This document shows, in pieces, positions 53,963 to 64,000 of a stretch of 64,000 bases of DNA. Location: the NCBI GenBank assembly GCA_949775045.1, contig OX459107.1, forward strand, positions 13,473,779 to 13,537,778, in the 5' to 3' direction. A model generated the notes under the pieces. That model did not search any database. It was not told where the DNA came from and saw only the letters and a list, made by a program, of their open reading frames with translations. Positions within the stretch are counted from its first letter, which is position 1. Each line of letters begins with the position of its first letter. The position numbers and the translations under genes are program-made. Source of the DNA: Metridium senile (lineage: Eukaryota > Cnidaria > Anthozoa > Actiniaria > Metridiidae).

Positions 53963-54479
53963 TTTAATTGATTTAATTAACATAGTTTTATAATAAATAT
54001 ACATAAATATACATATGTATAGATAGATATTCGTGTTTTTTTTTTATATTTGTTTACATATTTATACTTAGTAGTTGTTTTAATCGTGTCCACAATTGTC
54101 CTATTTTATTATGACGTCACATCAAAACATTCTATTGTTCTAACACTAAGGATCATGGTCGCCAGTGGAGGACAGATTCATAACAACAATACAAGAATAC
54201 ACGACAAAATTGCATTTACAAGACGGATAGGAAAGAAATGACAACAAAATGCCATAAATATGAAAGTATAAACATAGACACATAACATGCATAAAAATTA
54301 GATAATTTGAAGCTCAATTTTCAAAGAGAGAGAAGATTTAGTTGAAATTACCATTGTTTTCGGCGATTCTATCCCCCACTAAAACACATCGTGACGTCAT
54401 AATGAAATAGGGCAATTAGCTGTATAGCTAAAAATACATTGACACTTGAATAAAGTTGATTACTATTATTATTGTAACT

Positions 54480-54680
54480 GATTGTCATCATCAATATCAC
54501 CATCATCATCATTATTATCATCATCATCAATATCACCATCATCAATAACCCGATCATTATCAACATCGTTATCATCATCAACATCATCATTACCATCATT
54601 ATCATCATCATCATCATTATTACCATCATTATCACCACCATCATTATCATCATCTACATCATTATCTTTCATCATTATTT
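54480..54680. repeat. ATC microsatellite
   Basis: ATC/ATT/ACC trinucleotides immediately before the LINE fragment. Confidence 0.9.
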
Positions 54681-54689
54681 TTTCAGTGC

Positions 54690-54905
54690 CCGTTCTTTCA
54701 GTTTTGCTGCCCCTTCACTTTGGAACTCATTACCTGATGACATTAAAAACGCTAAATCATTATCTTCATTTAAGTGTAAACTCAAGTCCTTCCTCTTTTC
54801 ACAATATTTTGTATAATTAATCACTTTTATTTAATTTATACATGTAAGGCGCATTGAGACTAGAAATGCGCCATATAAACACATTAAATTATTATTATTA
54901 TTGTT
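54690..54905 (+). mobile_element. CR1/L2-like LINE 3' end
   Basis: Encodes FSFAAPSLWNSLPDDIKN, SSFKCKLKSFLF then a stop; 3' UTR 'gcgcattgagactagaaatg' + 'cgccatataaa' and an (ATT)n tail. Same tail type as the 25.3- and 41.1-kb copies. Confidence 0.85.
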
Positions 54906-55232
54906 TATTTAAACTTCAGACTATGTTTTTACATTCTGTAAACAAATATTGCGGGCATAGATTGCCTAAGCAAATATCTGTGTGTCTAAACTTATAAAGA
55001 TGTACATGATCATATCTAATAATTGTATAAACGTTTAACAATCTCACAGTTCTGTGAGATAACCCATTTCTGGCACTTTCTTATAATTATTATTAATTAT
55101 TATTATTATTATCACTATCATCATCATCATCAACATCATCATCGGTATCATCATTATCATACGCTCTTACCATAGCGATCAAAAACTGCATGTTATCAAA
55201 CAACAAACGCCGATCGAGCGAGTATAAAAGCT

Positions 55233-56072
55233 TTAATAATTCACGGTAGTGCAGGCTCGTGCTTGGGCCTGCGGTATCACAAAGAAACCAAGAGCTAAAG
55301 ATGGCACGTGTAAATTATGTCCTGTTTTCATGGTAACGGGATGGAATGTTGGCAGTGTGACGTCATCAATCATCTCCAGTCTTACTCCGTTTAGAAGAAC
55401 ATACCTGAACACATAAAAACCGGTTAGTGCCTAGTCGTATACACCCTTTCCGATAAAGTTTGTCACATGTGGAAAAGCACACAAGCTAGTGTCGCAAAGG
55501 ATCATGGATCATTTCAGAAATTAAATGTGCATTCGGCGCGTCTTTCTTGTCTATCGTAAGTCAAAACGGTCATTTTTCCATAACATATTGACAAGTGTGG
55601 CGATATAACCATGAAATCCCTGCGTTCTTATAAAGTATACATAGATTACCCATAGTCCCCTGCGTTACTAGCTTGTAGGCCTTTCATTTCACGGGCCGGG
55701 TGACAAAGTTTCTCAGAAATGGTGTATACACTGGTTTGTCAGTTTCTCAAAAATGACCCGTATTAAAAGGAGTGCAAACTCCATTTTATACAACATAAAA
55801 TATACCAAAGTATTGACGTCCTAAACGTCAGTAAGGAACACTCTTTTATACATGCAGTGTAAAGTTAACCATTTTTACTTCGACCAAGGCTTTTAAGCCT
55901 TAAAACATTAAAACGTTCTAAACGCCAGCAAGTATTAAATACTCTCTTTTAGAGGTATATAATTCACCAATTTTATTTCGATGTAAAACTCTCTTTTATA
56001 TGCAATGTAAACAAATAAATAAACAAACAAACAAATAGACAGACAAATAGACATAAAAACAAACAAACAAAT

Positions 56073-56105
<33 letters not shown>

Positions 56106-56198
56106 TAAAAACAAACAAACAAACAAATAGACAGACAGACAGACATAAAAACAAACAAACAGACAGACAGACAGACAAACAAAGAGACAGACAGACAA

Positions 56199-56263
<65 letters not shown>

Positions 56264-59200
56264 ACAACGGCAGCACATGGAAGAGGAATAGACCTAAAAG
56301 AAGATCAGATCATATACTTACTGTGATGTCAAGTTTCCATTATCAGGTGTCAGTAAGTACTGATCAACACGACCTGCATCTTGTAACGACCCTGTCAATG
56401 ACAGCACTGCATCCTGGGATGGACTGACGTTAAGGACCATGAGAGTTACTGCACCCCTGGGGTACTGCCTGCATCATATATGATATATAGTTATATAGGA
56501 CATGATGATGAGGATGGTGTTGATGATGATGGTAATGATGATAATGATGATGGTGATGATGGTGATGATGATAATGATGATGCTGATAATGGTGATGATG
56601 ATAATGATGATGCTGATGATGGTAATGATGTTAATGATGATGCTGATGATGGTGATGATGATAATGATGATGCTGATGATGGTAATGATGATGCTGATGA
56701 TGGTAATGATGATAATGATGATGGTGATGATGGTGATGATGATAATGATGATGCTGATGATGGTGATGATGATGCTGATGATGGTAATGATGATAATGAT
56801 GATGCTGATGATGGTGATGATGATAATGATGATGCTGATGATGGTAATGATGATGCTGATGATGGTGATGATGATAATGATGATGCTGATGATGGTAATG
56901 ATGATAATGATGATGTTGATGATGGTGATGATGATAATGATGATGCTGATGATGGTAATGATGATAATGATGATGCTGATGATGATAATGATGATGCTGA
57001 TGATGGTAATGATGATGCTGATGATGGTGATGATGATAATGATGATGCTGATGATGGTGATGATGATAATGATGATGCTGATGATGGTAATGATGATAAT
57101 GATGATGCTGATGATGGTGATGATGAGGATGGTGTTGATGATGATGGTAATGATGATAATGATGATGCTGATGATGGTAATGATGCTAATGATGATGCTG
57201 ATGATGCTGATGATGATGATAATGATGGTAATGATGATGGTGATGATGGTGATGATGATGATGATAATAATAATACTGATGATGATGATGATGGTAATGA
57301 TGATAATGACGATGGTGATGATGATAATGATAATGAAGATGCTGATGATGGTGATGATGATGATAATAATAATACTGATGATGATGATGATGATGATGAT
57401 GGTAATGATGATAATGATGATGGTGATAATGGTGATGATGATGATGATAATGATGATGCTGATGATGGTGATGATGATGATAATAATAATACTGATGATG
57501 ATGATGATGATGATGATGGTAATGATGATAATGATGATGGTGATGATGGTGATGATGATGATGATGATAATGATGATGCTGATGATGGTGATGATTATGA
57601 TAATAATAATACTGATGATGATGTTGATGATGGTAATGATGATATTGATGACCATGATGGTTATCATAATTGTGATGATGATGATGACGATGATGATGAT
57701 GATAAAAATAATACTCATGATGATGATGGTGGTAATGATAATATCAATGATGATGATGGTGATGGTAATCATAATTTTGATGATGATGACGATGATGATG
57801 GTGATGATGATGATAATGATGATGGTGATGATGATAATGATAGAGATGTTTTTCAAATTGTACCTGGACCTAGTATCAGTACAATGAGCATACACTCGTA
57901 CCAGTCTCTTCTCTTTCAAACTATTCTTGACGTCCAACACTGTTTGTCCAACAAGTCGTTTGTGCAGCAGCGATAACCAGTAGTTCTAACAGAGATTATA
58001 AAACAACTAATAAGCAACTAGGCAACCGATAACTAAGTACACAAGTAATGCAAACTCTCATCTTAGTATTATGTAACATAGAAATTAAATAGACTAAATC
58101 AGAAAATCAATAGTTTTGACAACAAAGTTTAGGTACACCTACATTGTAATTGCAAGAACGTTGTCCTGACTTTTGTAATTTAGTGGGAAAGGAATAAATT
58201 AAAAGACAAAAGAAGATCACTCAAGCTAAACTCTTTTTTGAAGAAAGAGTTCAGCTTGGGTGATCTTCTTTTGTCTTTTAATTAACTAAATTGCAAAAGT
58301 CAGGATAACATTCTTGCAATTAGGTGTATCTTATTACAGGCACATTTATGTTAATAGAATCCCAAACATTGAACTATAAGCCCTAATAGTTTCATGTATG
58401 ACTATATAGATAATGAATGCTAAACTAAAGAACTAATGTACATACTGGTGTTGGGTTCAAATTGTCATCTATCAGAGCATAATTGCCATGAAAAAATGTC
58501 TGTTTTACAACTATCTCTGCTCCAAGACGTGCTGCAAGGCCAAGCTTGTCCAGCCAACTAGTGAACATATAAAAAACAGTTAACTGATGATGATAGTGAT
58601 GATGATGATGGTGGTTGGCTGGTGATGATGATGATTGTAGGGGTGGTTATAATGATGATGATAGTGATGATGATGTTGGTAGTGGTTGATGATGATGATG
58701 ACAATGGTAGTGGTTATAATGATGATGATAGTGCTGATGATGATGATGATGATTGTAGTGGTGGTTATAATGATGATGATAGTGATGATGATGTTGGTAG
58801 TGGTTGATGATGATGATGACAATGGTAGTGATTATAATGATGATGATAGTGATGATGATGATGATGATGATGACGGTAGTGGTGGTGGTGATGATGATGA
58901 TGATGATTGTATTGTTGATAATACTGAAGATGATGATGGTAGTGGTTGATGATGATGATGAATCAATAAATACAAACTGTCCTTACGTAAACATGGCCAC
59001 ATATCTATTGGACATGCCGACAGCACCTCCTCCCCATGCCGTGGCTGTTTCACCCAGCCAGTGTCGTTTGTTGTGAGCTGTATCTTTCAACACACTGTTT
59101 AGTAACTGTAACTGGTTCAACAAGTAGTCAAGGATTTCTGGGTCATAAAAATCTTGCAGTTTACAAGTTCTTGAATTGAAATAGTATCTGAAATTAAGAA

Positions 59201-62200
59201 CAAGCAGACTGTCATTGATGATAGACTTAACCTGCACAGTAACTTTTACTGTTGTTTTCGACTTTCTGCAAACTCAGACATTCCCACGGCTTATTGTGAA
59301 ACACGGTTTTAGCTGCCGTCAATCAAAACTAATTAGTCGGTACCTTTTAAATCCTTGATTGACGGCAGCGAAATATGTATTTCACAACTAAGCGTTGGAA
59401 TGTCTGAGTTTGCAGAAAGTCGAAACCGCAGTAATTAATACGCTGTATAAACTCAATCAATGATTTCTCATGAGAGTTTAGATTTGCAGCCATTAGTGAG
59501 GTTTTCAGCTTTCTGTGCACTCGATCAGACACACCAATGTCTAGTTGTGAAATACGTTTTTGGTAGCTGCTAATTACTACTACCTTTCATGTTTTTGATA
59601 GATGGCAGCTCAAAACTACTAGTTGCACGTTGCATCTGAAAACTGCAGTAGTCAAAACTATGAGTTGGTGGCATGGGTGGCCTAGTGGTGAGAGAGCTGA
59701 CCTCTCACTGCTGTGGTCCAGGTTCGAGTCCCAGCTCGGGCATGGATTATATGTGAGTTGAGTTTGTTTGATGTGTTCTTCTCTCCTATGCCACAAGGGA
59801 TTTTCTCCGGGTAATCCGGTTTTCCTCCCTCAGCAAAAATGAACATGTGAGCCGATCAGTTGTGTGCAAAATATTAAACGTAGAGGTAGTGAGTGTGAGT
59901 GAGTCTCCCTGATTAATAGGGCGCACTGTGTCCAGCCAGAGAAGATTGAGATGTTAAAAAAGTTATTATTATTTATAATAGACTTACTGATGCCAAGTAA
60001 TTGCATTAACAGCATCAACTGCCTCTGATAAGTACCTGGAATGATATCATGAATGAATTAAGGCATTATAACAAACAATGAAATATTAGGAAGTGAGGAA
60101 ATCAAGGAAGATGGAAGGAATGGAGGAGTATGGGAGAAAGGGAGAAGAAAGGGAAGGAGGGAGGGAGTAAGGGAGTAAGGAAGGGAGAAAGGGAGGGAGG
60201 AAGGGAGGAAGGTATGGGGTAAAGGAAGATGGGAAGGGAGAAAGGAGGGGAGGGAGGAAGGGAGGAAGAGAGGAAGGGAAGGAGGTATGGGGTAAAGGAA
60301 GATGGGAAGGGAGAAAGGAGGGGAGGGAGGAAGGGAGGAAGAGAGGAAGGGAAGGAGGTATGGGGTAAAGGAAGATGGGAAGGGAGAAAGGAGGGGAGGG
60401 AAGAAGGAATGGATAAAAGGGGAAAGGAGGAAGGGAGGAAATGTGACGCGCAAAAGTAGGACCACATTTAATGTATTTGCATACTTCTATGCACGGGAGT
60501 TTGTACTTTAAACAGACACATTTGATGTGAAGTTGTCTGATTTTACTGAATAAGCTGTGTAAAAACTTGTTTCTCAGTATGCGAATATATTAAAAGTGGT
60601 CATACTTTTGCGTGTTGCCCTGTAAAGATGACAATTTCCTCAATAACACATACTCTTTTAAGAATTCCATTGATTTATTCTTTGGTCTTGTAAGGTCAGG
60701 CCCGACAATAAATGACCCATATGTTGGGTTCTTGTTGAGAATTCCTCTCAACGTTACAAAATCTTTTCCCAGTACTTTTGGCTCAATATATTTACCAAAT
60801 CGACCAAGAAGATCTGGTTCTGAAACACAGAATTATATCATATGAGGATAATGATGTTGATAAATAATGATGATGATGATAGTAATAGTGATCCATGGTA
60901 ATGATGACAATGATAATTTACAATGATAATGATGATAATAATAATAATTAATTATAGTGATGGTAATGATAATGATGATATTAAACAATGATGATGATGC
61001 TGACTGATAGCGATAGAAATGACAATAATAATTTACAATGATAATGACGATAATAATAATGATGATGATAATTTAATGATAATGATGATGATGATGATAA
61101 TAATAATAATTTATTATAGTGATGGTAATGATAATGATGATATTAAACAATGATGATGATGCTGACTGATAGCGCTAGAAATGATTATGATAATAATTTA
61201 CAATGATAATGATGATGACGATGATAATTTAATGATGATAATAATAGTGATGGTAATGATAATGATGATAACAATGATAAGAATGAAATAATAGTGATGA
61301 TAATAATGATGATGATGATGAAGATGCTACATGATGGCAACAATGATTAAAATGATGATTACGATGACATCAGCAATAATGCAACAGCAAAACTCCCCCC
61401 ACTCCATTCTTGCATTTGTTGCTGCATTAATCTAAAAGTGATCAAATGTATCATTGTAAATAGATCATGGTTATCAATAGCAAATGATACAAATTATTCG
61501 ATATTGAACTTCTGGTTGGTCTGCATAAAATTTGAAATAAGAGCTGTATATTTGAAAACATTACAACTGCATTATACAACCTTCCAGTAAATTATCTACT
61601 GTTTATAAACTATTATATAGTAAGCGTACCATTCCCAAGCTCCCATCCAAAGTCATAACCTTTGCTTGCAACGTACTGCAGAATCTTGACAGGATTCGAG
61701 AAGTCCCACGTTCCTTGCTTAGTTCGCAGACAAACATTAAGACCAAATAAAACTTTCCAGCCTGCCTTACTGGCTATCAAATGAATCTTATCTATATCAG
61801 CACTTGTAATGTTGTATTCTGTGAAGTTATCTCTCTGGAAGTGAGGCGCAGAGCTAGAAGTAGGGACGAAAGTTTCATTATTATCCTGTTCAGGTTGGAA
61901 AATCAACCAGTCTTCAGTTGTGCCTCCAATTCTGAGATAAGCCGGTGAAAGACCTTTTCCAAGCGTAAATAGACGTGAAGAGGAGAAATTAAAGTGAACC
62001 CAGTGTTGTTGCAGTAGTCTATTATCAAATGAAACCGATAAAAAGCGATCACTGACTGTGTAAATCGTTTGTTCGGCGTTAATATCGACCTCAGTTGTTT
62101 GTCGAAGTGGTCCACATGACATCGTGACTTTGTTTTTAGTCGAGAACAATACCCAAACAGCAACAACAACACACGCCGCCACCAGTGGTACGAAATAAAG

Positions 62201-62236
62201 ACAGTTTTTGTGAAACATCATGAGTAAATAACGCAA
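55233..62236 (-). CDS. HPSE: Heparanase, 8 coding exons, complete
   Basis: GH79 endo-beta-glucuronidase cutting heparan sulfate in lysosomes and extracellular matrix. Exons: 62236-61630, 60819-60654, 60035-59988, 59187-58987, 58557-58446, 57985-57864, 56468-56322, 55404-55233; 1575 nt, 524 aa (human 543), phases consistent. Residues 10-30 are a hydrophobic signal peptide or anchor ([18 protein letters not shown]). [13 protein letters not shown] matches the family N-terminus. Acid/base E203 in WELGNEP (codon split between exons 1 and 2), ITWHQYYFN, and nucleophile E320 in [13 protein letters not shown]. The last exon ends [15 protein letters not shown] like human. An in-frame ATG at 62221 is an alternative start. 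Intron 6 carries a 1.35-kb GAT array. Heparanase-2-type inactivation is not seen: both catalytic Glu are present. Confidence 0.95.
55725..55990. repeat. Repeat with 'GACGTCCTAAACGTCAGTAA' motif, copy 1
   Basis: Short phrases 'ctcttttatacatgcagtgt', 'aaacgtcagtaaggaac' and 'acgttctaaacgccagcaag' repeat within it; related sequence at 63450-63640. Probably a degenerate dispersed element 3' of HPSE. Confidence 0.5.
56025..56265. repeat. GACA/AAAC microsatellite
   Basis: (GACA)n and (CAAA)n with a nearly pure (CAGA)n block at 56200-56262. It lies about 55 bp from the HPSE exon 7 donor. ORFs of C, L, S and V are artefacts. Confidence 0.95.
56500..57850. repeat. 1.35-kb GAT minisatellite in HPSE intron 6
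   Basis: GAT-based 33-bp and longer units ('gatgctgatgatggtgatga', 'gataatgatgatgctgatga'), with three larger blocks containing 'gataataataatactgatga' near 57270, 57360 and 57480. Plus strand has an open Asp/Asn-rich frame of about 480 codons and minus an Ile/Thr-rich one: both artefacts. It reaches to within about 15 bp of the exon 6 donor. Confidence 0.95.
58136..58326. mobile_element. MITE with CACCTA..GCAAGAACG ends, TA flanks, copy 2
   Basis: CACCTACATTGTAATTGCAA at left, complement at right, TA on both sides. Centre 'gatcactcaagctaaactct' + complement. Sister of 23427-23610. HPSE intron 5. Confidence 0.85.
58580..58965. repeat. GAT/GGT microsatellite in HPSE intron 4
   Basis: GAT trinucleotides with an embedded unit of about 120 bp ('ggtagtggttgatgatgatg' twice, about 58677 and 58797). 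Confidence 0.95.
59255..59427. mobile_element. Fold-back element (HPSE intron 3)
   Basis: 'cgactttctgcaaactcaga' and complement 'tctgagtttgcagaaagtcg'; inner 'ttgattgacggcag'/'ctgccgtcaatca'. The following 59430-59650 looks like a diverged second copy. Confidence 0.85.
59665..59965 (+). mobile_element. tRNA-derived SINE with 'TTTCTCCGGG' core, copy 2
   Basis: A-box 'tggcctagtggtgagag', B-box 'ggttcgagtccc', core 'gattttctccgggtaatccg' and 'gttttcctccctcagc', 3' end 'aagattgagatgtt' then an A/T-rich tail. Better preserved than the 23174 copy. It ends about 20 bp from HPSE exon 3. Confidence 0.8.
60090..60440. repeat. GGAA/GGGA purine-rich minisatellite
   Basis: Units of about 73 bp containing 'gtatggggtaaaggaagatg' and 'ggaagggagaaaggagggga', three nearly identical copies (about 60210-60395), inside a (GGAA)n tract. 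HPSE intron 2. Confidence 0.9.
60443..60622. mobile_element. MITE related to 1658-1862
   Basis: 'gacgcgcaaaagtaggacca' at left, complement of 'cacgcaaaagtatgaccact' at right; interior 'gcatacttctatgcacggga', 'aacagacacatttgatgtga' and 'tctgattttactgaataagc' shared with the 1658 copy. TA follows the right end. It lies 31 bp from HPSE exon 2. Confidence 0.85.
60845..61380. repeat. GAT/AAT microsatellite with duplicated blocks (HPSE intron 1)
   Basis: Degenerate GAT. The block 'gatattaaacaatgatgatg' + 'atgctgactgatagcg' + 'ctagaaatga' occurs twice about 165 bp apart. Confidence 0.9.
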
Positions 62237-63656
62237 ATAAGAAGGGACATTTGAGATGTGTTGCTTGCGTGCAACACGTTCCAGGTTATGTTGACAAATG
62301 TGCCAGTTGTTGACACTTGGATTTGGGCTTCCTGTGTTGAAAGCGAAATAAACCGACTAAAGATATGTAAAAGAAAAGAAATAAAAGCTGAAGATAAAAA
62401 GAGAGAAAAAATACCCAGTTTCCCTTGCTTTTAAACGGTAATGTTTACTTTCTTGTTTCGCATGTTTGAAAACAGCTGCTCGCCAATCCCGAGGGACACA
62501 CCCGTAATTGCGGGTTTATGTATTTCAATCGAAATCTGAACCGTTTTGTTGCCCAAATCTCATTCGTTCAGTGTCAGTGTGTATGGAGTATGCGAAGACA
62601 TGAAAATATGTTCAGTTGTTTGATCAAAGTTGATATCGTTCTCTCTCGTATAATCTAGCTCTACTGACTCGGTAGTTGTTTTATAGCCTACAGGCTATAG
62701 TGATTGTAATCTTGCCAATTTTAATTAATTTTACAGGGCTATTGGTGAAAGGTTTTAAACCTTTTTATTAGTCTTTTCGGTAGATAGAGTCAGGAAAGAA
62801 GAATAAAAAAGTATTTGTGTAGCTAGTACTAACTTCCATATTTACTTAAAATAATGTTATGTAAATATATCGTTTAAATATGTACTTTTTCTTCTCAAAC
62901 AGAAAAAAAACTTAAAAATATATTCTGTGAAATGTCTGTTTCTCCCTTTCTAGTCGTTACGTTGATTTGTCTGTAAATGCAAAGTATATTTAAAATTAAT
63001 CGTGAAACAAGTAGCACTAAACTATACTCAACTAAACGAATGGAAAACAATGGATTTATTTGCGATAAATACTATCTATCCTAAGAGGGGCTGGGAGAGG
63101 GTACCAATTGCACACTATTTTTAACATGGCCGGGGGGTAGGGTAAGGATATAATTATTTGGAACTTTATATGAAAGTAATGTTGCCTTTCTTGTGTAACG
63201 AGCTCAATCCCTCCCCCTTTACAAAGTGATAGCACGCTACGATGAAATAAAGTATTTTATTAAAAATGATTAAAATATGATAATAAAATATAATAAAATA
63301 TAATAATAAACGTAATTAATGCTGGACACACAGGCAACCCTTTCAAGGTTGGTAAGAATAAACACAGGAAGCCCGCTCAATGACCCTAGCAAAGATAACT
63401 GTTGTCATTTATTACAAGCAGATTGTATCGTTGTTTCTAAGAAAACAGTTGGAGCAGAAATGGTAACTTATACACCGTATAAAACAGAGAGAGAGAGAGT
63501 CACTGATGTTTTGGACGCTAATTAATCCTTCATCGTAGTAAAAATGGTAACTGCTGCGTATAAAAGAGAGTGTTATTGACGTTTAGGACGTTAATCCTTT
63601 CTAGTAACTCTTTTAATACGGTGTATAGTTTATATGTATTACTCCAATTGTAGTCT
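62237..63656. other. HPSE upstream / protease downstream intergenic region
   Basis: No gene seen. The HPSE promoter presumably lies at about 62240-62700. A degenerate relative of the 55725 repeat lies at 63450-63640 ('attgacgtttaggacgttaa'). Confidence 0.5.
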
Positions 63657-63967
63657 TTAGGTATTCTTCATTGTCTTGTGTATCCATGGTAACAAGTAAT
63701 GTATGTTGGTATAAACGCCTGGTTGACCCGCTCTAGCGCAACCAACGCCCCAGCTAACCGCCCCAGCAAGGACATAACTATACTTGTCTTTACACACGAA
63801 CGGTCCTCCACTATCTCCTTTACACGAGTCGATCTGTCCGTCTTCGTACGCAGCACATATCATACGATCTGTCACTAACTTTTCTGGGTACTGGGTCTTA
63901 CAGTAGTTGAGCTGCTTTACAGGGATCGTAGCTTGTTGGAGTTTAGTGGCTAGGGCGTCACCTTCAC
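63657..63967 (-). CDS. Trypsin-like serine protease, last exon only
   Basis: S1-family protease C-terminus, 103 codons to the stop at 63657-63659; an acceptor (tttgtag) bounds it at 63968, so upstream exons with the catalytic His and Asp are off the right edge. CKTQYPEKLVTDRMICAAY, then DSCKGDSGGPFVC with the catalytic Ser and the preceding Asp at the chymotrypsin-189 position, and SWGVGCARAGQPGVYTNI with the Gly pair lining S1: trypsin-like Arg/Lys specificity. Whether it is digestive or part of a multidomain secreted protein cannot be told from this exon. Confidence 0.92.
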
Positions 63968-64000
63968 CTACAAACACAACACAGTACGAATTAAGCGTTG

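Noticed and set aside
56480..57976. ORF of nearly 500 codons on each strand
   Set aside because: Both frames are translations of a GAT minisatellite (Asp/Asn/Ala/Gly or Ile/Thr/Ser only) inside HPSE intron 6, with no splice or homology support.

Overview
This is an animal (metazoan) nuclear genome window: AT-rich, with conserved multi-exon genes split by GT-AG introns and a very heavy load of simple repeats, minisatellites and short fold-back (MITE-like) elements. It is a non-vertebrate. Several of the small elements (the 'TTTCTCCGGG' SINE core, the 'GTTTCCCTCG' fold-back, the 'AGACTGCGA' fold-back) remind me of marine invertebrates, perhaps cnidarians, but that is memory-based and tentative. 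There are no bacterial operons, CRISPR arrays, or recognisable tRNA or rRNA genes; the tRNA-like sequences are SINEs.

Genes, left to right: arsenite methyltransferase AS3MT (minus strand, 3' end off the window); insulin-degrading enzyme IDE (plus, 30 exons, 5423-24262, complete); B3GAT3 glucuronyltransferase-I (minus, 4 coding exons); SMIM12 (plus, one coding exon); UBLCP1 proteasome phosphatase (minus, 7 exons); a nuclear-type MAP-kinase phosphatase of the DUSP1/2/4/5 class (plus, 3 exons); heparanase HPSE (minus, 8 exons); and the last exon of a trypsin-like serine protease (minus, continuing off the right edge). I rebuilt each exon chain from splice sites and homology. Each complete chain closes in one reading frame with a length close to the human protein: IDE 981 aa, B3GAT3 334, UBLCP1 320, DUSP 365, HPSE 524. 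These are unrelated housekeeping or signalling genes, not one pathway, although B3GAT3 (heparan sulfate linker synthesis) and HPSE (heparan sulfate cleavage) act on the same polymer. Two pairs are head-to-head with short shared 5' regions: AS3MT/IDE (488 bp) and B3GAT3/SMIM12 (220 bp).

The space between and inside genes is repeats. At least ten families of small inverted-repeat elements occur, many flanked by TA, in two to about ten copies each. There are four tRNA-derived SINEs, at least three 3' ends of CR1/L2-like LINEs, long GAT/ATC trinucleotide arrays, and minisatellites of 11, 20, about 50, 62, 75, 90 and about 100 bp. The most unusual signals are: (a) local tandem duplications of partial exons or splice acceptors beside four real exons in three genes; one is a 90-bp array whose last decoy acceptor stays in frame; (b) a MITE whose empty target site is preserved in the neighbouring copy of a local duplication; (c) a compact SRF/MEF2/CRE/TATA promoter upstream of the DUSP gene, preceded by three 75-bp repeats carrying CGTCA half-sites; (d) a trimeric higher-order minisatellite at about 51.6-53.2 kb.
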